This document shows positions 11,909 to 21,184 of a DNA stretch of 64,000 bases, in pieces. The notes beneath the pieces are model-generated. The model saw only the letters and a list, made by a program, of their open reading frames with translations, made no database searches and was not told where the DNA came from. The position numbers and the translations under genes are program-made. This DNA comes from Telopea speciosissima. Its lineage: Eukaryota > Streptophyta > Magnoliopsida > Proteales > Proteaceae. Where the stretch lies: the NCBI RefSeq assembly GCF_018873765.1, contig NC_057918.1, positions 12,346,862 to 12,410,861 on the forward strand, given 5' to 3'. The first letter of the stretch is position 1. Each line of letters begins with the position of its first letter.

Positions 11909-12786
11909 TCCACCTAACAAACAAATGCCTAAGTCTGGTCTAGTGCTACTGCAACACCCTAGGTAGCATCCCCGGCCCTCCATCTCTCACACGCGGATGG
12001 CCTATCGGCCGATGTCAACCCTAGTTGCGGTTGGAAGCCTGCCATACATGTGTATGTCCTGTACGGCAAACCCCCGATATAACCCCACTACCACGGTTCC
12101 AGTCCTCGCATGGAAATTGTCGCTCCCAACACCTCAATTGGTACACACTGGTGTCCCCATGGGGGGATTATCCAACACATAAACCCCTGTTGGCAAGGGT
12201 CATAGCACCGGGTATAGTGTTATCCTAACCAGCATACATCTAATGCATATTAAGGTACGTACATGCGTAGGCCAGAAGTCGAGTCCATAGTCCCTCCACG
12301 TCGGGCTCGCTATCTTCTCGTGCCCTCTAACTTACACGTGCATATTATCCACTTACCAAAGAAATGCCTAAGTCAGGTCTAGTGCTACTGCAACACCCTA
12401 GGTAGCATCCCCGGCCCTCCATCTCTCACACGCGGATGGCCTATCCAACAATGTCCACCCGAGTTGTGGTTGGAAGCCTGCCATACACGTGTACGTCCTG
12501 TACGGCAAACCCCCGATATAACCCTAGCTCTCACTCTGTCCCGGCGCCCACTACGGAACTGATCTGTTGAGAATGGTGCCCCCAGTCCGTCGGAAGTCAC
12601 CACCGGTTACCCAACACCTTACCCCCTGTTGGTAAGGGGTGTAGCACTGGGGAAGTGTGATCCTAACCATATGCTTCTAAATGAGTAAAGGTGCATGCAT
12701 AGGTATAGGCCAGAGGTCGAGTTCATAGTCCCTCCATGTCGGGCTCGCTATCCTCTCGCGCCCTCTAGCCTACACGTATACATATA
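11909..12786. repeat. Tandem duplication, two units of about 440 bp
   Basis: The phrases GCCTAAGTC, TGCTACTGCAACACCCTAGG and TACGGCAAACCCCCGATATA recur at a constant offset of about 439 bases. Each unit ends with a CGCGCCCTCTAGCC-type phrase (GTGCCCTCTAACTT in the first). The units differ by scattered substitutions and a small insertion in the second. No coding function is evident. Confidence 0.9.
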
Positions 12787-13554
12787 ATTATTTTCAATCT
12801 TTGATCCCAAGTCCGGTGCACACTACGGCACATAACCATATTCAATCGCAACACCCATAACCATATTTAATCTCAACATATATAACCATAACCATCCTCA
12901 TCACACATGTCCATCTCATCATTCAATCACATTCGCATTCTCAGTCTCGTCACACAACTATGTTTTCATTCAAAATCTCATCACAATAGTAATTCGAATA
13001 TAAAATACATCCTAGCATCTACATTAAACATGGAAGAATTTATACCAATTTATCTCTAACAAATAGGCGTTATTAGTTATACACTCTAGACCATTAAACA
13101 AATAGATACATGTAAGACAGTCACACAACGAGATATAAAACATTCCAAAATAGGGTCGGGTATCCGATTTCCTCACCTTGTTCTTCGAATCAATTATGCT
13201 AACCAAAATTCTAATCCTCGCGTGTATCCGTACGGCTCCTCCAGACGGTTGTAGTTACCTAATTTAATATATTTTAGAAGGCATTAACATTTGTAGATAA
13301 CCCTTATTAAAATCCCTTAAAACCCCTACTTAAGCATTGTCGAAGTAGGCGAGGTCACTGAAGTAAATTCGATTGTGGTAAAGCTATCAATGCACATTAG
13401 TCATCTTTGAACCCAATTTATAGGGCCTTCCCCTCAGATTTGGCTAAAGGTATCTTCATATGAAATGTAGCCCTTCAAGTCTAGTTTATAACGCAATTCG
13501 AGTTGCATCGATTGAGTATGTATTGACGAAGTTATGATCAAAACAATGGGTAAA

Positions 13555-13815
13555 GGTCAGAAAAAAGGTAGAAGCAATTTCTGAAAACGGTAGAAGGGTT
13601 CTGGGTTGCTTCTACCGTTTTCATTCTACCTTTTTTAGGCAGAGAGAAAAAGGTAGAAAGGAAGATCTGAAAAAGGTAGAAGGGCACCTGGGTTGCTTCT
13701 ACCGTTTTCATTCTACCCTTTTTAGGCAGAGAGAAAAAGGTAGAAAGGCAGATCTGAAAAAAGTAGAAGGGCACCTAGGTTGCTTCTACCGTTTTCAACC
13801 GACTGCATCTACCTT
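13555..13815. repeat. 87-bp tandem repeat, three units
   Basis: The phrase GGTTGCTTCTACCGTTTTC occurs three times at intervals of exactly 87 bases (about 13604, 13691 and 13778). Within each unit, GAAAACGGTAGAAG or its decayed form faces its inverted copy, so units can fold. Because 87 is divisible by three, the minus strand stays open through the array as a 29-residue repeat. That is probably a by-product and not a gene. Confidence 0.9.
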
Positions 13816-14457
13816 TTTACAGAAAAGACTTACATTGAATACTTGGCTTGGGCTTTGGTTTCATGGCTTAAATAGGTATATCCTAGGGTTATACCATGCA
13901 ATTTTAGTTCGAACTATTACCCAAATCTAGGGTTTTATGTCTTATCACCAAGAGGGTTTATAAACCCAAGCTTACACATGAGATGGGTGATAGATTTAAA
14001 ATCAATGAACCCTAGCTTATACATTCTTGTGCTAGAGTTGGCATTGATGGACTATCCCATAATAGTAGGGATTTTTTTGGTACATGAAAGTGCATAAGAG
14101 GGGTAGATGTGCTCAATCAAACCTCCATGAATTGTTTGATACATAACCATGGAGGTTTAACCCAAGGTTCCAAGGAGAAACCTAAAATCACAAGCTCTTG
14201 GGTTAGGGTTTACCTAATGGTCTTAGAATAACATTTATGGAAGCATGGAAGCCATAACAGCTCACTTAGTACAAGCATCAAAGCATTAACATCCCTTATT
14301 GATGGCACTCCCCACTTGCTAGGTAGAGCTCCATCAATGGTAGGACATGGTTCTTCCATGATTTCTTCCAAAGATTGCATAGAGAGAGAGGAAAATGAAA
14401 TGGAGATGAGTGTACCTACAATGGTGAGGCAAGGTAAAGGGTGTGCTCCTCTCACCT

Positions 14458-14492
<35 letters not shown>

Positions 14493-15891
14493 TTCTTCTC
14501 CAAATCGATTTAGGTTTCTAATTTGGGGGAGAAATGGGTGAATAGTGCAATGGTCTCTATTTAACACACATGGCCACTAGGGCATGTTTGGTTAGACATT
14601 ATACTTAGTTTCCTAGGGTATGTTTGGCTAATCACTAACAACTTAGGTCCTTTTTTAAGTTATTGGGCCCTCTAACCAACTTAGGCCCACAGTCCATATA
14701 AAAGAGTAAAGTGGGCTAATGTCTCTAACCCGATTTAATGTCATATAGGGGTAGGTAGGTCCCACCTGATCTAGGTAGTATACATACATACGCTCCGATC
14801 AATAACTCCTATAAACCTTCATTACAAGCACCACTTGGGGTGAGTTGACTTTAATACCCCTAGACTAAGTTAACATTAAGTAGGGGTAGGTCTCACTTAG
14901 GGCTAGGTAGGGCCCACATTCCTTTAATCTAGTTTTAAAGCTTAAATGGCCTATTTTTTTACTCGGATCGAGCTGAGACTTTCCCTAGTTCACTCGCACA
15001 CCTTCAAGAGCATAAATACTATGGATCATACGCATCAAATGTCATTAGCTACCATGCATGGTTGAATTTAATTATTCACGGTTAGCCACTTATCACTAAT
15101 CATCCGAGTGGGGGGTTCGGGTTCCCCTCCCGACTGACTCCGCACCACAACACGTGCACAGAGGGTAGTCGACAGTTCTACTATGGTAAAAGTATTTTTC
15201 ATCCTTTCTGTCAATAATTTTATCCTTGACTGCTATAGTCCAAGGTCAACGATGTCGTCATTCGTCGGTATTGCAACACTTAATATCAAAATTTCAAATT
15301 AGCCCAGATTTTTGAGCACAGATATAACAAATGGGGTCTGCATTATCAACCAATTAACTATTTTTTCCAAACATATATAGGAGATAATATTGGAATATGC
15401 TTTTTGAGGTCCAAATAATTAGTCCAAACCAAAACCACTAAACCTATTTCTGTAATGCATATTTAGTTCCTTCACCAGTCAGTGGTCAACTTAATGCATA
15501 GAATAGACATGGAAACGAGTCAATTATAATTAATACAACTCTACAAAGAGTGGATCAAGTGGAGTAGGATTTAACAATAACGCACCCACTCAATCATCAG
15601 GTGTTTCTTAGACTTTGAAGTTGTCACCAAATTAGAAACATTCTGATTAGACAACAACTAACGAAACTTTAATGGGTATTTGGGGAAGGCTCGAGTCAGT
15701 CCTCTATTCCTTCGATCTATATGACCACTTGTGCTTTGTTAAGTACAAAAAAATGAGCAAGTAAGGGCAGGTGATCATAAGAACTCCCAAACCTAATACC
15801 CACCTTTAATTTGATTGCTCTTTGGTGCATGAGGGCCCAAAAGGCTTATTGATTGGTTTTCTTCTTCTTTAATTTCCAGTCTCCCAGATTG

Positions 15892-15900
15892 TATAAATAA
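15892..15900 (+). promoter_or_regulatory. TATA box of the CASP gene
   Basis: TATAAATAA stands 145 bases before the CASP start codon, with a pyrimidine-rich tract just upstream. Position and form fit a plant core promoter. The transcription start is not known. Confidence 0.55.
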
Positions 15901-16036
15901 ACAGCTTCGCCATACCCTCTTTCAAAGCAGTCAGCCTTAGCATTCTAATAGTCTCTTAAGATCCAAGAGCTTATTAGCTTAAGAAACCCGCCCAGAAGCA
16001 TTTCTTTCAACTCGAATCACTAATCAGCCATTAAAA

Positions 16037-16992
16037 ATGATGAAGGCAGTGGAAGTAGAACGTGGAGAGACTTCTGCCCTTGTTGGAAGCCCAGGAGGGG
16101 TGATGATGAACAAAGGGGTCTCTATATTAGACTTCATTCTGAGGATAGTTGCAATTATAGGAACATTAGCAAGTGCAATCGCCATGGGTACCACTAATGA
16201 AACTCTCCCTTTCTTCACACAATTCATCCAATTCAGAGCCCAATACAGTGATCTCCCCACATTCACGTAAGTTAATTAGTTTATTGGAGTAATTTATTTA
16301 ATTACTAATTACTTGCATTAATATTACTTATTTGTAATTTGTGTGTGTTTATTATTATTGCTAGGTTTTTTGTGGTAGCAAATGCACTGGTATGCACATA
16401 TCTCGTTTTCTCTCTTTTCATATCCATCTTTCACATTGTGAGGAGCGGAGCAAGAACCAGTCGAATTCTCTTGGTCTTCCTTGACTCGGTATATATTTCC
16501 GGATATCGATTCAACTAAATTTCTAAAGAATCACTGTCGTACATTTCAAGCTTATTAGGGTTAACAAATTGTGATCCTCTACTGCCATCTGCCCGTCTGG
16601 CCAGCGTGTAGCCTCACACAGATAGGGCAAATTGACCGCCCTACCCCATCCGGTCAGGGTGCTTGGGTGTGTGAGGCTGCAGGCCACGCGGCGGCGACAA
16701 CAGAGGATCCAAATTGAGAAAATTTATTAGTTTTCTGATCAATGTTGATATGTTTTGGGGGGTTTGTGAATGAAGGCATCGCTGGCTCTGCTAACTGCTG
16801 GAGCTTCTGCGGCAGCTGCAATAGTGTATTTAGCACACAAAGGAAATGTGAGAGCAAATTGGTTTGCGATATGTCAGCAATTCAACTCCTTCTGTCAACG
16901 TATCTCCTGGAGCTTTGATTGGGTCATTCGTTGGAATTGTTGTGTTCATCCTTCTAATTTCAATGTCAGCTGTGGCTATTTCAAGACGTTGA
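16037..16992 (+). CDS. Casparian strip membrane domain protein (CASP), last exon frameshifted
   Basis: CASPs are four-helix plasma-membrane proteins that scaffold lignin deposition in the endodermal Casparian strip. Three exons with GT-AG introns: 16037-16266, 16365-16488 and 16776-16992. The product begins [11 protein letters not shown] and shows the family signatures [13 protein letters not shown] in the first loop, DLPTF before helix 2, [20 protein letters not shown] in helix 3, and [15 protein letters not shown] in the second loop. In exon 3, just after FCQRIS, one extra C lies within 16906-16907. The frame then leaves homology and runs to 17117 through a GATGAT run. The +1 frame downstream encodes the expected last helix ([13 protein letters not shown]) and a Ser-Arg-Arg end at 16990-16992, giving about 189 residues. 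So this is either a recently disabled gene or a base error. A foldback sits in intron 2. Family identity is very likely; function of this copy is uncertain. Confidence 0.85.
16572..16709. repeat. GC-rich foldback element (A group) in a CASP intron
   Basis: Begins TGATCCTCTACTGCC and ends CAACAGAGGATC, with inverted arms running inward (GTGTAGCCTCACACA against TGTGTGAGGCTGCAG). CAAATTG flanks it on both sides (16565-16571 and 16710-16716). It contains the ACCGCCCTACCCC core phrase shared with the elements at 50951 and 60578. It lies wholly within CASP intron 2 and leaves the splice sites untouched. Confidence 0.7.
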
Positions 16993-17184
16993 TTGACGAC
17001 GCGATGATGATGATGATGATGATGATGATGAGTGATTTCATGTTAATGTGTTGCAATACAATTAATGGTGTTTGTATGTTATTTCTCTTTGAGTTGTTAT
17101 GTGCGAAGAGGGTTTAGTTGTGCCAACTCGTTTGTTATTTAGAATATGACATCTTTTTTTAATTGTTCCTTGTCTTATATTATT

Positions 17185-17345
17185 TTTTAAGAAAAGTTAT
17201 AAAAAATCCTTTGTAGTTTGAAAAAATTACACCGATCCCCCTTAAAATTACATTCACCTCCCCTTTGGATGGGGGTAGGCGTAATTTAAAGAAAGATCAG
17301 CATAATTTTTTCAAACTATAGGGGTGGTAAAAGTAATTTTTTCTA
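17185..17345. repeat. AT-rich foldback MITE
   Basis: TAGTTTGAAAAAATTAC on the left pairs with its inverted form on the right (AATTTTTTCAAACTA). The outer parts (AAAAAATCCT and AATTTTTTCT) are also partly inverted. The centre is short and C-rich. No exact target duplication was found. Confidence 0.55.
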
Positions 17346-18178
17346 CTTTTTAAGTTAGGATTATAAAATGGTTTTCAAAAATTATTTGAAATCAACATGT
17401 CATTATGTCATTATGAATAGACATCATTGTCATGCACATATTTCAAGTACACAAGTGAAAATGACAATATTAAGTTAAAAAGTAAGATTATAAATTATTT
17501 GACACATTCACGAGTGTCAATGAAACAATCCCTTTAAGAAAATATAAAATAAAAAAGATTGAGTAGAGTTCTTGTAGGGCTTTGGATGCGCAAAAGAATT
17601 ATAGAAAAGGCATTTTGAGGAACATACTAAAACTTTATAGGGGGTTTGTGAAATGGTGAAGAAAAGTTTTCTCCAAATAAGAAAAAAAAAAAATCAGAAG
17701 TTTTATCTATTTTTCTCACTAGATCAAAACTGGGTTAAACCAAATTGTTCCCGGACTAGCATTCCTACCTGCCATAACCTAACATGACTTGAACCAATTC
17801 AGTACAGGGTTTGAAAATTTGGACAGATTGATCTGGATCGGACTAATCCTGTACAAAAACTAGGGTTAGGGTGTTTCTAGTCGATTTCCCTCGATTCTGG
17901 ACCAATTCCGGTTTTTAAAACATTTATCCACTATCAACCGGGCCGGGCCATTCACAGATTCACTTTTGAAGCCAGACTTGCGAATCGGGAAAGGCATTTG
18001 ATTTAAATCATATTATCATAGGAAAGTGAAACTTTTTATTTATGAAAGAAACGGTAGTGAAATTCATGGTACATGTTTAATCATTATTCTCCTTTAAAGA
18101 AATTGATTTTGACTTAATTTTTTATTTACAATAAAACAACGAAATGGAGTTGGCAAATCCAGCTATAATAAAACTTTA
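17346..18178. other. Non-coding stretch between MITE and SINE
   Basis: No gene is recognisable. The sequence is AT-rich, with a patch of GGATCGGA/GATTC words near 17745-17945 that resembles the dispersed degenerate repeat seen elsewhere in the window. Confidence 0.45.
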
Positions 18179-18192
18179 AAATTTAGAGCTTC

Positions 18193-18369
18193 AGTTCGAC
18201 TCCGCGTCTTCGCCTCCTACCTTGGGGTCACTTGCCTAAGAGGAAACTCCCTGGTGAACATGGTGGTCTCAATATCTCCCAATTCGTGTGTGTTACGGGA
18301 GTGTGCACGAGTCCTGAGGGAATTAATTGGTCAAAGGCCGGACACTTCTCGTTCCTCCCAAAAAACAAT
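18193..18369 (+). mobile_element. Plant SINE with target duplication
   Basis: A 177-bp body whose 3' part (GAGGGAATTAATTGGTC then GGCCGGACAC) matches the conserved 3' module of a common plant SINE group as I know it. A short A-rich tail follows. The direct repeat AAATTTAGAGCTTC flanks it (18179-18192, and 18370-18384 with one extra T). The 5' tRNA-like head is poorly preserved or truncated. It sits just before a decayed LINE. Confidence 0.6.
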
Positions 18370-18639
18370 AAATTTTAGAGCTTCTCTCTTCCCACATTTA
18401 CATTTTTTCTATAAGGTTGTCCATGTATTTAGTTATTTTCTTGTATTCCCTTCAGGTCTTTGACTCTTTGTAATCCATTCCTTAATGGGTTGCCAGACTA
18501 TTTTTCCTCTTTGATTTCTGCATAGGTTACCAAGTGTTCCTTCTTATATCCTTTCTTGCATCCACCCTTGTATTTCCCCTCAACAAAATAATTCTCTATG
18601 TTGCGTTTTCTTTTTATAATTTTTTTTTGTAGTAGAACT

Positions 18640-20580
18640 CTATGTTGCCCTTTCACAAGTGAGGAAATTAGGCTTGCAACATTTCAAATTAGAGCCTTTA
18701 AAGCACCTGGTTTTGATGGGTTGTCATTCAAGTTTACCAAACAAATTGGGATACTATTGGACCCAATGTCATCTCTGCGATACAATGGTTCTTTGAAAAT
18801 GATCATATGCTAAAAGTATTTTAACCATACTATAATGGTTATAATCCCAAAACAAAAGTACTCTGAGGAGATTAGCCAATTCTACCCCATTTGTCTTTGC
18901 ACTGGTTTTTTTTTTTAATAAAATTATAGTTAAATGCCTTGTAAACTGGATCAAACCTTTCCTAAACTCTATCATTAGTTTATTTCAGATTGCCCTTATC
19001 CCCCCTTCTCCCCAAGAGCAATATCTGACAATGTTTATGTTGCTCATGAGATTCTTCTTAAATGTGCTACTCCAAGAGTAGAGCGGGGTATATGGCATTA
19101 AATCTTAATTTGTGCAAGACTTATGATAAGATAAAGTAGGCATTTCTTAAACTGTCTTCTCCTCCAAATGGGATTTGCGAACCAATGGATTTATTGGGTT
19201 ATGGAATGTGTATCTAATGTTTCTTGTAGGATTAGAGTCAATGGGTCAATAATTGGTAAATTCGCCCCACAACAAGGTCTCCGCCAAAGGTGTCCTCTAA
19301 GCCCCTACCGTTTTATCATTTACCAAGAAGTCTTATCATCCTATTTCATCCAAACTGAACAAAATTGTTCAATCCAAGGGATTAAGACTAGTCGGTCGAG
19401 CCTACTGATCTCCCACCTCATGTTTGCAAATGATTGCATGGAGTTCTCAAAAGCAAGAATTCGGGAGAGCGAAGCCCTTTTCTCTTTACTTGATGATTAT
19501 TGCACCATGTTAGGTCAAGAGATTAATTTTAGGAAAACTTGCATTCTCTTCAGCCCTACTACCCCTCTCCCTATTTGGCATGAAATTACCTGGATAATAA
19601 GTTTCTGAGAAGTTACAAATCATGGAAACTACCTTGGCCTACCCTCTAAATTTGGTCGATCCAAGTGCTCTATTTGTTTACATTTTAGAGCTTGTTGAGG
19701 AAAAATTATTCAGTTGGAAGGACTCCCTTCTATCAACAGCGGGAACGGAAATCCTTATTAAAGCAGTTGTCCAAGCATTACCCATCTATGTGATGTCTAT
19801 ATTCCTTCTACCGGCCAGCGTGATTTCGAAACTTTATAAAACTTCTAAGACGTTTTTGATGGAAAGACTCAAATCGGAAGAGAATCTTTTGGCGTAAAAA
19901 TATATATATATATATATACATAAAGCTTTGACGATCTATGGATACAAAGTTGTTCTTGGGGTTGGCGTAGCTTACTTCATGGGCAGACGTATTGGTAATG
20001 GTATATCAACCCATACATTTGATATCTCCCTACTTGGTGGTCATATCACTAGCTGCTACCCTCCCCTTCTTTCCCCCAAATATCTGACCTTGTTTATCAA
20101 ACAACTAAAGAATTGGTTTTTGGTATATTAAATAACATTTTTTCAGTGCCGGAGACCTTTGCCATTGCCCAGATTCCTATTTTTATCATTGACACTCCTA
20201 ATGATTAGATTTGAACCCCCTTTCAAAACTGGTTGCTTTTCGGTAAAATTTGCATATCACTTCTTGGCAGTTTCAAATAATCCCCCCCCCCCCCCCAATC
20301 AGAGTCTACTCTAAACCCATTTTCAACATGGCTTTGGAGCTTATCTTTACTCCCCAAGATGCAGCTCTTCCTGTGGCAGTTTTGCACTAACTTGCTTGAT
20401 GTTAATCAGGTCCTTATAGCAAGAAACCTTGCATTTTCTTCTCAGTGCCCCGTTTGTAAGGATCAAAAGGAAACTATCACACATGCTCTATTTTTATGTC
20501 CCTTTGCAACTGAATATTGGCGTGCTTCACCGCTTCGTGTTGTCACCCATCATTTTCAAAAGATGACTTCTAGGGATTGA
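18640..20580 (+). mobile_element. Decayed L1-type LINE, reverse transcriptase and zinc module
   Basis: Pieces of one ORF2 appear in order on the plus strand but in different frames. They are the start of the reverse-transcriptase domain (FKAPGFDGLSFKF), the palm (QQGLRQRCPLSPYRF then LMFANDCMEF), the thumb region (SWKDSLLSTAGTEILIKAV) and the zinc-binding module (CPVCKDQKETITHALFLCPF). The catalytic Phe-Ala-Asp-Asp is Phe-Ala-Asn-Asp. Frameshifts and stops separate the pieces, and a (TA)n run near 19899 and a C-run near 20281 add damage. The endonuclease and RNase H ends are missing and no target duplication was seen. This is an old, inactive copy. Confidence 0.9.
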
Positions 20581-20828
20581 ATCGAACTTAGTGAAGTTTA
20601 TAAAATGATTGGATTCCACAAGTGACCAAATCAACTTCACCAATTTTTTGACAGGTCAAGTTAAATCGAAAAACCTAATTTTCCAAAAACAATTTGAACA
20701 TGGTTATCAAAGCTCAAACTAAAGATCTCATACTAATCAAAATATGAGAGAGAAGGGGAGAGAACATAAGGCATATAGAGCGAGAATACTATACTAAATT
20801 TATAGTGTTTACATAACAGTTGTCAATT

Positions 20829-20902
20829 GGCCTATTATCTCAGTTGGTTAAAATGTCGCATTAATAATGCGAAGGGCACAGGTTCGAGACTTGTATGGGC
20901 CA
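20829..20902 (+). tRNA. tRNA-Ile(AAT), probably degenerate
   Basis: The 74-base sequence starts GGCCTATTATCTCAGTTGG and ends ATGGGCCA. The acceptor stem pairs fully with one G-U. The anticodon arm pairs with loop TTAATAA, which gives anticodon AAT. The T arm pairs around TTCGAGA. In the D arm, three of four pairs are lost, all explicable by C-to-T or G-to-A style changes in a normal tRNA-Ile. A T-run follows directly, as in a Pol III terminator. I judge it a decaying tRNA gene. It could also be a tRNA-derived repeat. Confidence 0.7.
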
Positions 20903-20935
20903 ACTTTTTTTTAACGAGTTTTGTCGCGCCTCGGG

Positions 20936-20971
20936 ATTGTTGGGTCACAGGTTCGAGACCTGTCTAGGCCA
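20936..20971 (+). pseudogene. tRNA 3'-half copy
   Basis: GGGTCACAGGTTCGAGACC continuing to CTAGGCCA repeats the T arm and acceptor end of the tRNA just upstream and is again followed by a T-run. The 5' half is absent. It looks like a partial tandem duplication. Confidence 0.6.
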
Positions 20972-21184
20972 AATTTTTTTAATTATTTTAACAGGTCTTA
21001 GGGTTTTGCGCCTCTGTTTTCAACAATCTCGTGTGCTTGATCTGAACCTTATCCTCAATCATCCGATTCTCCAAATTTGAATCATTCATCCTATTTTATC
21101 TTTCTATTCCCCTTTATAAATCCATCTAATCTACCTGGTCTCTGTCGAGTTTTAAGATTTTCAAGCTTCCTGAAATTTATTTCA

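Larger units (their letters stand above)
11176..15278. mobile_element. Large element-like block, possible solo LTR
   Basis: The block begins TGTCACGCCCTGATTCC, a form common at the start of plant Ty3-type LTRs, and ends GTATTGCAACA, so it has TG...CA ends. It contains only repeats and no coding domain. The bases outside the ends (AATGG and CTTAA) do not match, so no target duplication supports the boundaries. Inside lie a 440-bp tandem duplication and an 87-bp triple repeat, listed separately. It may instead be several older insertions. If it is an LTR, it is a long-lone fossil. Confidence 0.35.

Noticed and set aside
14210-14567. Lys-rich, Glu-rich and Phe-rich frames
   Set aside because: All are readings of a (CTT)n microsatellite at about 14456-14502.
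11176-15278. Firm call as a solo LTR
   Set aside because: The ends have TG...CA form but the flanking bases do not match, and no coding remnant or partner was seen, so it was kept only as a weak candidate.
16994-17117. Poly-Met C-terminal extension of the CASP frame
   Set aside because: It arises from reading a GATGAT microsatellite out of frame after the extra base.
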